Counted from the first letter of the stretch, positions 35,667 through 49,870 are shown. The stretch: DNA of 64,000 bases from Chrysoperla carnea (GCF_905475395.1 NC_058340.1:58010181-58074180); one strand, 5' to 3'. Notes: generated from the sequence alone by a model not told the origin. Numbers and translations: made by a program.

Positions 35667-38600
35667 ATGGCGAATAATCAGTGTTTAATTATTGGTTTTA
35701 TTTATATTTCAATAATAACATACGCTAATTGTTCACCACCATACGTGTATTCTCCATTATCCGGAATTGGTAATAGATTTAATAGAGAATTAGATAATAT
35801 TATTGCACACAAATCTTTAAAGGTATGTACTATGTATCCTGTTTTATCCTTTTCAAATTAACATAGAATATTATTCATTGTGTTGATAATATTTAGCATG
35901 CTGCACACTTGCCAGGAATGCCAGCACGACCAAAAGATGTGCCAGATTGGCCTCGAAAACAATTAAATGTGGGCCAAGTGAGTGGTGTAGCAGTAAATTC
36001 CAAAAATCAACCGGTTATATTTCACAGAGCTGATCATGTATGGGATGCTGAGTAAGTTTTTAGAAGAAAAATTAAAAAAATTTATTCGCCCAACGTGGGG
36101 CTCGAACCCACGACCCTGAGATTAAGAGTCTCATGCTCTACCGACTGAGCTAGCCGGGCTTGTTGATTGTTGTTAAAAATATTACATTTTGTAAAAATGA
36201 TTTTTTATTCTTGTGAAAATAAAATTTAATTTTTTTAAGTTTTTCTCCCAATTTTACAAATTAGTTGATTTTTCTTAAATATACAATTAGTTTGAATTTT
36301 TTTCCAGTGCATTTGATGGCAATGATAATTATCTACAAAGAGAAAGGGGCCCAATAACTGAAAATACAGTACTAGTTTTGGATCCAGAAACTGGTGAAAT
36401 ATTACATAGTTGGGGAGCAAACCTCTTTTATATGCCACATGGAATAACAATCGATTCTCATGATAATTTATGGGTAACAGATGTTGCATTACATCAAGCT
36501 TTTAAAGTAAGTTTTACATTATTTTTTATTCAAAAAACTGATTATCTAGGTTTCTTATAAGCTTTTTTGTGTGATTATTACATCTTTGAATTAACATAAA
36601 GCATAACTAATGAAAATGAATGGTTGTGAATCTAACGATTTTAAAAATACATATGTATATTGTATTACATATCTGTAGTATTTTTGCCTAGGTTAGCCAA
36701 GAAATGTACATTCATATAGACAGAGTCAAAAAACCGTATCCCAAAAATAGTTTTATTTATTAAATAAAAGTTGGACTCATTGGCAATGGTTTGAAAAAAA
36801 TTTCATACGCATTTGACAAAATGAATAAAATTTGTACATACTGATACATATCTAATATATCGCCTATATAGCTGTCAGAAATAATTGAGCGAGATTTTCG
36901 AATTTATATTATCCAATTGCGGGAACAAAAACTGAACTATCATAGTGTAGTATCTTGCAAAATTCTTATCCCTCTTTTGAAGTAATAAATACATCGGAAA
37001 TTTGTCGAACGAGTGCCGAACGAGAGGGTGTGGATTGTAATGGTCATTTGTCTGATGAGAATTATAATTCCGTGCTGATAACTGTTCAGTTTTTATCCGA
37101 CAAAAGCAAATATAATGTAATACGAACGAAATATGACTTATTTTTCAATTTAATAATTTTGGTTTTTTATGTTATTTATGCTGGATCAGAATAAAATTTG
37201 ACAATCACACTTAAGCTTATTAATAAACTCAGCTGATTTTTTTTTTGACGAATTTATTTTTAATTTACATTATAATTTTTAAGGAAATATTTTTTTTTTA
37301 TTTTTAAGTTTAAATTTGGTGATTCCCAACCATTACTGGAATTTGGTTTCCCATTTACACCTGGAGACAGTTTTGAACATTTGTGCAAGCCCACATCTAT
37401 AGCTGTTGCCACGACCGGTGAAATTTTCATTGCCGACGGATATTGTAATCAACGAGTTTTGAAATTTAATGCGGCTGGTGGATTATTACGAATAATTCCA
37501 AATCCACCTGGTAATATTATTAACTTATAGATTTACACCAAAAAAAAGAAATATTTTGAGCGTTTGGAAATCAACCGATTAGTATGTAATCCAAATGATA
37601 ACTTATAATAAAACATTTGAGTCCTGGTTTGGGCTGAATAATCTAATTGGCTAATTGGTATTTGGTTTAATTATTTTGAGTCTTTCTTTCTCGAGGGTAG
37701 GGCAGGTGTCCCACGCTGAAACGCTTGGCGGTATCCTTGTCTCTTAGCCCCTCAAGTAGATGCCTAATAACAAATGTATTATAGGGTAGGATTTGGATTA
37801 CTTTACTATTCCACTAAACTAAACAATCTAGTTTCACTATTTAATTAGTTTATTGAAAACTAATAAAATACATTACAATTTTTACAGAAAGTCTTCCATT
37901 AAGTGTTCCACATGGATTAGCACTATTTGAAAAATTAGATCGTATATGTATCGCTGATCGTGAACATAGACGTGTTGTATGCCCACGGGCTGGTCTATAT
38001 GTAACCGAAGAAGATATTATGAATCGAGAAATTGATCATAGTCCTTGGGTAATTGATAAACCAGTACTGGGACGAATGTATGATATTGCTCCGATAGGTA
38101 AAGTTGATTTTTGTCGTTTGTTACTTTATTTGGTTCAAGAAAAGTTTCATACGTTACTTTCGATTTCAGGTAATTTTATTTATGGAGTTGGTGGTATGAT
38201 GGAAGGAATAGATAATATTTATGGTTATACAATGGATCCAGCAACCGGCGCTGTTATTGATCGTTGGTACCCAACTAATGATGTAAGTACTATCTCGAAT
38301 TGGGAATGATTTTTCAATATTACCAATTTAATAGGCCATTTAGTTTCAATTTTTTAATTTATTGAAATTCAAACACAAAAATTGCGTTTCAAAGCATTAT
38401 ATTCATACCATATGACTCTTCAAGACATCATTATTGGTCCTCTGAAGCCTCTATCTTAGTACTGTATAGTGAATGGATTCTATGAAAAGAGGATAGAAAT
38501 CTGTGATCCATTCTATACACTTAAAATGTAACCTCATGATGACCGATGACGCTTGACGCTGGCTTTGAGCGTCAATTTAGGGTTCCACCTAGCTGAGAAA

Positions 38601-40015
38601 AATAAAGCTGGGTCCAGCGTCAGCCTCAAATTATAAAAAAAGAACTATGTAGTTTTAGGTGAATTTACTGTTCGTATTTTATTTATTTAATGCACGAAGT
38701 TCTTGTAAGCGACATCGAATTATGAACACAAACGTGAATTGTCAGTCAGTGGTGACATCTCGTATCGCTTAGTATAGCATTGTGAAACGCTTTAACCAAA
38801 GAGCATAGGGTAGAGGAGAAGCAGCCCATATGAGCTAATGTAAAATCGTAGTATACGAGTTTCAGCGCCTCTACCGAGTCAGGCTTTCAAACTTAATAGT
38901 TAATAGTCACCCCCGCAAAGTAGTTAAACTTAATAGTCATACCCGCAAAGGCCTACAAACTTAATAGTTGATCGCCTCAGACTCCAGATGTCACTTATAA
39001 TTATACTTCTGCTTCTTGTCTATCCTATAGTCTTTGGCTTTAACTATGATCACAATGGCATTCAAACTTTAAGTACCTCTGATTCTAAGGGTCAGATGAC
39101 ACTACTACGTTAAAAAGTTGATTAATATTGAAAGTCTATAACTCTATTTCTCGTGATATACGTACTAAAAGCATAGAGATATAACAGATAGAGAACGTTA
39201 GCCTGTAAGTGGATGCGATATGCGAAGTGGGAGAGAAGACTGGAATTGAGATCCCTGTGTCCTTGTTTAATACATATACTTATACTTACTAAACATATTA
39301 TAAGTATATATGTACATATGATTATGACAAGGACACAGGGGAACTCACTGACAGTTTTCTCTCTCGCTTTTCATATCGTATCCACTTACAGGCTTGCAGA
39401 CCCATGGCGTTCTCTAACTGTATTATCTCTATGAAAAAACAAATGGTAATAATAAATAAACAACTATATCCATAATGGCTGATGAAAATTTTTATCAACA
39501 GTGGTTTTAACATAGTGACAAAAAATAATGCAATATTTTAAATTGTTGAATCCATTCGATAGTTGAATATAAATTTATTTAACCAGTTCATATCACAGTA
39601 AACGTCATTTAAATCGTTTCTGATAAGGCGTCATTTGGAATGGCGCAGCCGGTTGGGTTTACATTTCATAGCTTCAAAGCTATTCGATTCTGAAATGCAT
39701 GCGACCCCTGGTATAGAAACTTTACAATTTATCCAAATTTATACTCTGATATGCATTTTAGCATAAGTAACGAATTCAAGCCAGACGTCTTGCAGCATTC
39801 TAAAAAGTCCAATCGTCTGCAGCCTTTCCAATCTTGCATTTTTATGTTTTTAAAATTTTTAATGATAAGTTGATTTAAACATACAATAATAAATGATTTT
39901 TTGTTTACAGAAATTCTACAACCCCCATGCAATGGCTGTTAGTCCAAACAGAACTGCTTTATATGTTACTGAAATAGGACCTAATCGTCTATGGAAATTT
40001 GATCTACTTAAATAA
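35667..40015 (+). CDS. Peptidyl-alpha-hydroxyglycine alpha-amidating lyase (PAL), seven exons
   Basis: Exons 35667-35822, 35897-36051, 36308-36506, 37309-37510, 37888-38097, 38170-38282 and 39911-40015 (TAA) join in phase to 379 residues. The N-terminus is a signal peptide (MANNQCLIIGFIYISIITYA). The body matches the PAL beta-propeller: VSGVAV, IFHRADHVWD, GPI, LFYMPHGITID, WVTDVALHQAFKF, KPTSIAV, ADGYCNQRVLKF, VPHGLAL, CIADREHRRVVC, EIGPNRLWKF. PAL acts in secretory granules, cleaving peptidyl-hydroxyglycine to the alpha-amidated neuropeptide and glyoxylate. In insects it is separate from the monooxygenase PHM, and no PHM domain is present here. The His of MPHG, VPHG and NPHA correspond to the zinc ligands; the last motif is usually PHD. 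The introns hold an antisense tRNA-Lys and a foldback repeat. Confidence 0.93.
36087..36159 (-). tRNA. tRNA-Lys (anticodon CTT)
   Basis: A 73-nt minus-strand sequence folds as a perfect cloverleaf: acceptor stem GCCCGGC/GTTGGGC, A box TAGCTCAGTCGG, anticodon loop ACTCTTAAT with CTT, and B box GGTTCGAGCCC. It looks identical to the conserved insect tRNA-Lys(CTT). A run of T on the minus strand just downstream (36074-36080 on the plus strand) serves as the Pol III terminator. It lies antisense in the second coding intron of the PAL gene. Confidence 0.97.
39172..39433. repeat. Inverted-repeat MITE in the PAL last intron
   Basis: Arms of roughly 100 bp pair: CATAGAGATATAACAGATAG with the right-end ATTATCTCTATG, CCTGTAAGTGGATGCGATAT with ATATCGTATCCACTTACAGG, and ACACAGG with its inverse either side of a 60-70 bp AT-rich loop. 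Confidence 0.7.
39634..39715 (+). repeat. Possible tRNA-derived fossil
   Basis: TGGCGCAGCCGGTTGGG resembles an A box and ATTCGATTC, about 40 bp later, a weak B box. The stems are not convincing. In the last intron of the PAL gene. Confidence 0.25.
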
Positions 40016-41912
40016 TTTTTTTTTTAACTTTTGATAAATTTTCGAATACATTTATCAAAATACGTATCTCAATATCATTTTTGTCCATATCACAATATTA
40101 TAAAATAAGTATTACCTACCTGAGATATATAAATGTCATAAGGTTTTGTGAATACAGAAATAATATTTCTAGAAGATCTAATAAGACGTTTTATGATATT
40201 TATATATAAATCTGAATGTTACCCAATTTTAGGAATGATGGGAGGAAGTAGACGTAACTACTTTCTATAATTCCCAATTAGTGTCGGTTAAGATAAGGCT
40301 GTGATATAGTGATGGATAATTTTGAGTGAAAGCATAAGTATTAATCGGCATAATAAAAATTGTTTAATTGAGACAAACTTATTATTGATCATTGATTAAG
40401 TTGATTGTTAATTGAAGTAGATTTCGCACTGTACAATCTTATTAACTGGTGTTAACCGGAAAATTTTATAATGAGAAACATAAACTAAATTACAGTTAAG
40501 ATGTAAATGTTTCCACAACAGTGTAGATTTATCCCGTTTTATCGCTAGTTGATTTCGTACAGTGCGGCTATTACTCTAATTATTTTTAAATATATTTACA
40601 CAAATAATTAATCAATGTTAATCGATAACAATGAATCAATAAAAAAATTACCATAATTCTGAATTTCAGTAAAATGTTAATGTTTAAATGTTTAAACTAA
40701 GGAGGTCCGACAAAAAATCCTTAAATATATCTAGTCAAATTTATATTTAATATTATCATATTAATAAAGAAATTTAAGTAAAAATGGTCGATGTTCTAGT
40801 AACCGATACCTAATAGCAGCTAAATTTAATATATAATTTCATTTTCCATTCACGTTATACTTCATTTTTGGAAATTGATACAAACAAATAAGAAATTCAC
40901 ACGCAATTTTTTTATAAAATTGGAAATTGTTAAACAATAACGTTCAACTTCGGATAAATATAAAAAAATTAATAATCTAATAAGTGAAACGGGAAAATTT
41001 CTGGTCTAGGACGAAAAATTTACTTTCTCGTACCGCTATTTGTTTCATTGCCAGGTAGCCTTTTAAATTTCAGAAAAAAGGTTTTCTGGCGTTCAGACGC
41101 TATTTGAAAATCGCTACTGTTTAAAAATTTCAGAAAAGAATATTTTAACAAAACAATTGCACAAATATAGTAAAAGAATGATAATCCATATCCAAAAGAA
41201 GTTTTGGAGTTTTAAAAGATGCGAAAAGATATTTGCCCAGAAACAAGATTAAATCAATTTCGATTATTTACCTTTATGGAAATAGAGATATAATCCTCTC
41301 TTTCTTTGTTATTTCCTTAATCACTGATTTTTCCCTGCTTCAAAACAGATAGTAGAGTTTATTCCCCGAATTTTGACATCAATTTTGCTACTATTATAAA
41401 AATGGCATTATTCGAAAAACGGTTCAAAGGCGCCAAAAAACACTCTTCTTCTAATAACAACGGTTACATAATAATCAATATGGAAGATTTTGTCGCAATC
41501 TCTTTGAAGATGTTTGGGCAAAAATGACTTCATTTCAAACTAAGCAACATAGATTTTTCGTATATTTGGACAACTCTTCTAAAATTGTGATTCACAATTT
41601 TTGTATAATCAATTCCATCCACAATAAGTATTATTTTTGATTTAATTTTATAAACAAATAAAAAATTTGAACTTTTCCCAATGTTTGCGAAGTATTCTCA
41701 AGTTTTATAAACGTTTCTTTATTAACTTATCATCGCTACGGCCTGGTTTATCGCTTATGGATATGTAAACAATATAACTAATACTTGACTGAAATTAAAC
41801 TTAATATAAATTATAAATGTATCCATTTTTCGAATTTTTGTAAATTCATAAAATTATAATTGTTCTATAAAGGAATTGAAACTTGCTTATTACTTATTAC
41901 TTCAATTGTATG

Positions 41913-41998
41913 GTGTTCGGCTGCGAATAAAGTCTTTAAAGTTTATGGTCAATTAAAGTCCTAATTAGACTGCAAGAGACTTATCAGAGGCCGAACAC
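41913..41998. repeat. Short inverted-repeat element, 86 bp
   Basis: Ends GTGTTCGGC and GCCGAACAC are inverted repeats and pairing continues loosely inward. Confidence 0.5.
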
Positions 41999-43265
41999 AG
42001 TATTAAAGTTTTTTTGTTATAAGTCAAAAAATGTATTTTACATTTTATTTTAAGAAAGGACAAATAAATTTTATGTTCGAATGTTAAATTATGTGTTAGA
42101 ATATATACAGTGTACGGCTAACAAGTACAATATGGTATACAATCGAGTACCGAGTACAAACGAGTTGATTCAAAGTAACGACAGCCGCACTCTGTATAAA
42201 AGTATTATTATTGTAAGCCAGAAAAATTATTTTTGATTATTGTTAATTTATAAAAAAAAGGACAACTATATATGTTCCAATGTTTACCAACTTGTTAGAT
42301 TTTTAGAAAATTTTATGTGCAAATAAAAATAATTTAAAAGAAAAAAATAAAAATTATTTTCTTTTTATGACCTTGTAATTTTAGTTTTAAGAAAATTCAT
42401 TTTCTTAATTTTCTTATACAACAAGAAATCTTTTTATTAGATTCTCTAATAAAATGTACACAATTTCATGGAAAAATAATCATATCGGAAGATCGTCAGT
42501 TATTATTTTTGTTTCTTGTCCATAACTTCCGTTTAAAGAAGAATTTGGGCAATTTAAACACATTGTTGCAAAGGTTTAGGGAAATGGAGCTCTAAATAGT
42601 GAATGTTTAATAAAGGAACGAAGTAAAAGGCAGTTTAAAAAAATCTAAAAATAGGCAGTGGTTTTGAGACAACTTGTTGCAAACAAAAGTTTTATTTTTC
42701 AGTGACGGATTTTTTTTAGTTTTATTTAAATTTCAGTGACGATTTGAACAAAATCTCAAGATATAAATTTTAACGATGGTCATTTTTGACATCTATTAGG
42801 TAGGATCGATGAACATTTGAACAAAAATTTCAAAATTCCATCACCAGTATAAAAGCAATAGCTCCATTTCCTTCGAAAATTCGCTAATTACCTATCTTTA
42901 TCTATATGAAGGGTTTTTATGTTTTGATTCTTATCAAAAAATACTAATGCGGCCCATTTTGGTCTGGTTTTCATAATACTTACACTTTAAAAATATGCAT
43001 CTTTTAAAAAATATTAATAAATCATTTTAAAGATTATTATGACCTAAAAAGGGCAATGTGAAGAAGGATTTAATCCAACATCAGTTAAGACCTTGTCATA
43101 TGGTGTAATATTTTTTAAAAACTTTGGTGCCTTTTTAATGATAGCATGTTTCTAAGTGATAAAATACATCCAAGTCAATTATCCTTCAAACACAAAAACC
43201 AACATTATTTTTAAATCTCAACAGACAGATTTAGAAGTAAAAATCATTGATATGTTACAAATAGA

Positions 43266-43500
43266 TCCTACTAATATTATAAAAGTGAAAGTTTGTATGT
43301 TTAGATGTTTGTTACTCAGTAACGTACTGAACCGATTCTGATTGAAATTGTTAGGTAGCTTATGGGCAGACTTCTCTCAAACTGTATTCATGAAAAAAAT
43401 TCTAAAATTTTTGAATCCGATTGGTAGTTTCAGAGATTAGCGCGTTTAAACGGACAAACAAGCAATCACACAAACAAACTCTTACTGTAATAGTGCAGAT
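43266..43500 (+). mobile_element. Degenerate Helitron-type fragment
   Basis: TCCTACTAATATTATAAAAG followed by GTTTGTATGTTTAGATGTTTG and ACTGAACCGATTCTGATTGAAAT resembles the 5' part of the element at 7005. No clear CTAG end was found, so the 3' boundary is approximate. Confidence 0.4.
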
Positions 43501-46137
43501 GTTCCAGAGAGATATTCTCAATTCTTTTTATTGTCTTTCGTTTTTAGTTCTTTAGAAACAGGAATTATGGAAACATAGAGCAATATTCACTTTTATAAAG
43601 TATAGGAGTCGTTTTTGGAAGGGAAATCTTGAAGTACATATTATTGAAAAATGTATGTCTGGAATTAAGAAAACATCTGATTTAAAAAATACCCTAACAC
43701 ATTTCTGAATGTAACTAGAATTGCAACGAGGCTAACGTTTGATCGGCACAGGACTAGAAGAGATTCCAAAAATAGATATCAATTTAAGTGGGAGTGCAGA
43801 TAATTACATTGAACATACTTATTTATTACAAAAATGACAATTCCCAGCCCTTCCACCATTCTTAAAATCATTATTATAAAAATTTTAATCTGCTTTAATT
43901 TGTTTCTGTTTATGGTACAGTAATTCAAAACAGATGGACATTTTTTAAATTCTGCTATAAAAGTTGGAAAAGTTAGAGGTAATAAATCATCAGCAGCAAG
44001 TACTATTATTTTTCTTTACCAGATAAAAATAAGTTTAATGGAGAAGTTTTTGTCTTAAGCAACAGATGTAGAGAAGAAACTTTAATCCAGAATAAAAGTT
44101 TCTGTTAATAACATAAAAGTGAGTAATATCTCTATGATTGAGACCTCAATAAGATGAGTCTGTCTTTTCCATTGAATTATAAAATAAAAATTTTAAAAAG
44201 TTTGTAGAAGTCATTAAAATTTAGTGTATTACGAACACGGATATTTTAAAATATCAACAAAAAATAAAATTTAAGTGCCAATTTAAAGAAAAACCAGTTA
44301 AAAATAACTAATTATCTCTATATTTTTTTTTCAAAATTGATGTTTCCTTTGTTTGGACATATGGCTCACCAACCTTCTTTTTTGGATCGTAAAAAATACA
44401 TTTAGATTATGTTTTTTTTTTATAACAATTGTACTTTTTACCAATACCAATACTCAACTCTTATCAGTACAAAAATACATTTTTTAATACATTTTGTTTT
44501 ATAGTTTTTTTTGAAAAGTTTCTAAAGAGCTTAGAAATCTTTGGTAAAAATCTTTCCAATTAAATAATTATTCACTCAAAAAGTGATAAAAGCAAAAAAC
44601 TGATGTAAAACAATTGATTTTAAAACGCAAAAAATATTTCTATAATTCTAGGTTTGTCACCCCTCCGGTTTTGGATCCTGAGATGCCGATTTTTGAGCTA
44701 CTTCTTCGATTTCAGGAAAAAACTACAAATATTTCGGATTTAAATGAAAAATAAAATTTTTCTTATCAAAAATTATGGTATTTAACTTAAATAAATTATT
44801 AATAATAAATCTAGAACTACATTCCTGCGGATCTACAGCATTTTTAAGATTATGTTTCAAGATAAATTGATTTAAAATTTCATGTTTAAAAATTTTGATA
44901 AGCTCAATAATTTCAATTTTGTTTTATATTTTCCGTTTTTGGACTACAAAATATCTATACTGTGCATATGAATTTCGAAAAATATCGAAAAAACGGGTAA
45001 TTTAGAGTTTTCTCATAAGAAAAACGAAAATTTTGAAATTTCCGAATTGAAAGTCACTTAAAAGCGGAGACTTCGCTATAAAGAAAGATTTTGGAGATAA
45101 CAGTTCTACCTAAATCCCTCTTTAATGTACATTTATTGAGTATTATTTCGACTTTATTGAGTATTATTTTTCAAATCGGTAATATCAAAACTATCGTTTA
45201 TATATCATACGATGCCCTGCGAAATTTCAAGAATTTCAATTATCTTTTATAATAAAACCATAATCAAAGCCCATGGAGTGATTGATATATCTTTAGTTTC
45301 TGCACCGTCCATTGATAGGAAATTGCTTAATTATTCACTGGTTCCGTTTCTATACTGCTTTGTTTGCTGTCAACACCGTTTTTTTCTTTTCTATTCTTCA
45401 TTGAACGATATTGCATCAACAAACTGCAATGACTTCCATTATTATACACAGCAAAAAAAGACAACTGATTTTCGTCGTTAGATAAGATAACTTTGTTGTG
45501 AAAATTATCCAGGGAAAACAGAAAGAAGAGATATAGAAATAGTGGATTTTCAAATTTCTCCTAAATACGATTATTAATGTATAAATAAACTTCCAGCGAA
45601 AAATGTTAGGTGTGTAGGCGCACATCTTACGCAGACATTAAACTTGAACTAGGTTTTCAAGTTCTATGAAAAGCTCGCTCTACTGCACAACTGGTAATCG
45701 ATAGATGAACTCTTTAAATTAGAAAGTTGTTATTGATTAAAGAATTAACATTTTTTGTTCAAAATAATTTTCCACAAACTGTACAGTTTGGGCAAAAACG
45801 GGCTGAAAAGTTCTACCCAAATTTGTTTTTTCATATCCAAATTTATATTTTGTATAATTGTTTCTACGAAATCTAGACACTCAACAGAGATCATTTTTGT
45901 TAAAAATTTAATGGAACGCTCAAAACGGTAGATTTTTGGTCTCAATTACATTCTAAACTTTTCGGTTTACAAAAAAAATGTTTCAAACAAAAAATGGTTT
46001 CGTATTTATAAAGAACACCTTTCTATAATTTAAAGCATTCATCTGATGTTTGTCAGTTATGAATCAGAGTGAACCTGAAAACTTAGATCGAACTTGATGC
46101 CGGTATTAGATGAGTGCGTTTGAAACTAGCATTTTAC

Positions 46138-46535
46138 TAGTGTCCGACCGAAGCTCGATTTTTAGCCGAAGCCGAAGCCGATTAATCGGCTACCGCCACA
46201 ACCTTCGGCCGAAGTCGAAGCCGAGCCGAAGCCGAAGGTTTAAAAACATGATTTTAAAACTTTAATATTAAAGTTGATCTCTCTAAGTTGATTTAGAGGT
46301 TATGATCTTGAGAAGTTGATCTAGAAGTCAATCTAAAGATGATTAAAAAAATTACCTTGAAATTTATTTCAAAATAATAACATTTAGAACAATTCGTTCA
46401 ATTCCGACGTTTGCTAAGAACCTTCGGCCAAAGTTTCGGCTTCGGCCTGAATTCAGGCCGAAGCCGAATGTTTGACCGAAGGTGTTTTTTTTTGGCCGAA
46501 GGTGGCCGAAGCCGAAGCCGAAGCTTCGGTCGGAC
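46138..46535 (+). mobile_element. CCGAAG-rich terminal-inverted-repeat element (hAT-like)
   Basis: Inverted ends TGTCCGACCGAAGCT and AGCTTCGGTCGGACA enclose arrays of CCGAAG/CTTCGG hexamers at both sides and an AT-rich centre. The direct repeat ATTTTAC flanks it (46131-46137, 46536-46542). This end type is common in hAT MITEs; superfamily is inference. Confidence 0.7.
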
Positions 46536-46542
46536 ATTTTAC

Positions 46543-49439
46543 ATTTGAAGCATTTTCCTCGATTAAATTATTTATCGAGTTTCAAGCATATGTTAAATTA
46601 AAAAAGCCTGTATATGATATACTTGACTAGCTTTTATCTACTAGCACGATACAGTCCTGGCTTATCTTGTCAATCATAAAAATCTCACAAAAGCATTCCT
46701 AAGTATAAAAAAATTTCATTGTAAAATATTTAAACTCTTCTAGTTTGGGTATGTGATAGAATTTTGTTTTAAATTTCACTGTCGTAAACTAAATTACTTA
46801 ATGACCTCTCTATTATACACTTGAAAAGTAAAGCCAGCCCTGATACTAAAAGAGAATACGTATACATGTTTATAAGAGAGTTATCCAATCACGATGGTAA
46901 GTTTCAATTGGGTTATTACATTTTTTTTTTTGTGGACGTGTTGCCTGAGGCAATATACAAAAGTTAACAACTTAATTTCAGAGAGAAGATTGTTAGAACG
47001 TCCGTCTTGTTCTTTTATTTTTATTTTTTTTTATTATTATTATCTATCTATGGAGAAATAAATAACTGTGGAAATAAAATAAAGCTGTGTTGCGTGTGTA
47101 TATGTTGTCGGCCATGTTGCCAAATAACCCAAGTATATAAACTTAGAAAGATTGTATCTCACATGCTGTGGCCAACATTTCTATTTTATCTTATTAACGA
47201 ACACAGTACGGGGTCGAAAACATACTGATACTACAAAGTGTTAAGTTTGTTTTATATAATTTACAAAGACAAAAAAGTTAGGTATTTTTTGAATATTTAA
47301 TTCTACTTAGGTATAAGAAATATTTCTTTATTTCAAAAGATGTCTTTACATTTTTATTACCATAAAATCTGCATAATGGCAAGCTTTTCTACGAAAATTC
47401 AAAAAGGTTGTTGATTTTTCGTTTGGCTGTATAATTTTACTATTCTCAAAGATTATATTGTCGTTAATTTTGACTCTTCGAGTCTTATATTATCTTATTA
47501 ATGATATTTAAATATTTAAAAGATAAAACGAATTTAATTTTTGAAAATTATCTCGCGACAAAGTTTGTGTCGAATTTGCAGGTAATTTAATATCTACGAG
47601 AAATAAAATAGTAAGAAACCATATTTTCATGTAACTTGGAAACATAGTGAGGGGATTTGAAGAAAGGTGAAGTAAGTTTTAATAAGATTGACTTTGATTT
47701 GATTGTATTTTGTTGAATTGAGTATCAGTAGTCAACTCAAAATTGGATAAATCCGCAATTCAGAAATTTTTGGAGTAATATGAACTCTCTGTGCTCTACC
47801 ATACTTCAGACATACTCGATCATGCATCCAGTGATAATTACTCTGCTTGTTACCTTCGAAATCTGAATTTTATACCATCTCAAGTTTAATCAAGAAAATA
47901 AACTGGTACGCTTTGTCTGTTTTCACCATTTGGAAATATTACTACCTTTCATCTATAGTATTCCTTTGTTTGGCAGTTTTTCTTGGTTGGAGATTTTTTA
48001 AACTCTGAACATTGAAATAAAATATAAGACAAGAAGCAAAGTTACACACAAAAATTGGTACACAAAGGTTCTCGCTTACAGTAAAACGAAAATATCGATA
48101 CTAATAAAAGTTAATTTTACTAAAATTGTCTAACAATAAATGTTAAGAAGTTTACAAAGTATTTTGGGGAGAACAAGAAGTTTACAGTTTCTATGTAAGT
48201 TTTAGTAAAATGGAAATAATTACTATGTCAAAATTTTTAAATAAATTATACTACAATTTTTCACCTGATCATATTTTCTGGAAGTTGAACTTTTACAAAA
48301 GTACTTTTTTGTGAAATTGTTACACGATAGCGCCTTTTTGGTAGCGTTTTAACTCCAGAAACCCTATTTTCTGATAATTTAAATGGTTACCGCGCAATGA
48401 CGAAAAAACGAGGGTAAATTCAGTACGGAAAAATTTACTGTACGCCTCGGCCAGCAAATTCCATAGTCGTCGGGGAACGTATTGCTTTTCCTACTAAATA
48501 CACAAACTACTATTTTAATGTTCTAAGCCTAAAACTTGAAATTTCTCGGTTACTATACTAAATAAATGAAAAAATTGACAATAAATAAATTAATCAGTTA
48601 TTAATCTGGTCTTTGAAAGTCATATCTGCGACTTAAATTTTTTTCTTTGAAAATTGTTGCTGTGTATCTGTTGCAAATATTTACTGATTTTTATTTACGA
48701 GATTTATGTCATAGAATTATAATAACCGTCATATAATTACTATTGAAGAAGGCGACGGTAAAAATAGAAGAAGTTTTGAATATAAAATTACTTTTAATTA
48801 ATTTCAATAGATTTGAATCACTCTGTAAATATTCAAAAATAATGTATTTGGTGTCTGCCTATCATACATTTTAATGTCTTCATATTCTTCTTCGAGTTTT
48901 TTTATTTTAAATACATATATATACAAAAATTCCAATTAATGTTCTTTTAATGACAATAATCGATATTAAAGAAATTAGAATCAATACAAAAAACCTGAAT
49001 TATTTATGTACAAAGTATTTCTGTAAATGATCAAATTGATACATTAAAAAACAACATTATAATTTTTAAGGCTTGAGGTTGTTCGATTACTTTACAATAA
49101 ATCAAAATGTAATGAACAATTTTTCAAATCGTTAAAAATAAAAAAATGTTTATTGAAGCACGTAAAAAGTACTAGTTTATGGTAAAAATGTTTGAATATC
49201 TGCATATATCAAATTGAATCATGAAAGAATAATGTTTTTTTACATCTAAAGGTTGTTCGATAAGTTCAAAATTAAAAAAATCGTCCATTCCAATTTCATT
49301 CCATATTTTTCGGAGGATACATCATATCTTTTGCACAATTTCAGAAACTTTTGATAATGGTATAAATAGGGGCACATGCAAAATAGAAATGTTTTAAAAA
49401 CTAAGGCTCAGGTGATAAATTGTGAAGCAATATAGTTTT
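46543..49439. other. Gene-free AT-rich stretch
   Basis: Nothing coding or clearly repetitive was identified. Confidence 0.45.
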
Positions 49440-49870
49440 CAATCAAAAATCACTCAGCTCATTTAATTTTTCTTCCTATAATATTCGTTTCGAGCAAAGT
49501 GGGTGGAGAAGGTAATTGAAGAAATTGTGAAAATAAAAGTCGAAATTGCATAAAAAATATTTTTTGAGGATGTACGAGCACCAAGCCTAATCAATTCTGA
49601 ACATTGCAGGGGCGGGGGGTTGCCCGATTGTTTAAATAAAAAAATTAGTTCAAAAGTAGACGTATTTAAACTTGGTTTTATGGTAAAACGGTGGATGGAT
49701 GATGTTTTCATAGATTCCTCTAAAACTAGTCGATGGAAAATTAAAAAAAACTATTTAAATTGATGTTAAAACCTTATTTAAAAAATACATATTTTCAATT
49801 TTAATGGTGAATTATATTTTAACTTGACAATATAAGACGAAAAGTAAGAATACGATTTTTCGATATCTGG
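49440..49870. repeat. Dispersed repeat, copy B
   Basis: Colinear with 14230-14720, with clear but diverged identity. No terminal repeats or coding sequence recognised. Confidence 0.6.

Larger units (their letters stand above)
40016..46130. other. Gene-poor stretch downstream of PAL
   Basis: Only the 86-bp inverted-repeat element at 41913 and the Helitron-type fragment at 43266 were recognised. The open frames are short, AT-rich and without family resemblance. Confidence 0.5.

Noticed and set aside
45212..45481. 89-codon open frame
   Set aside because: Cys/Phe/Tyr-rich translation of AT-rich DNA with no splice context or family match.
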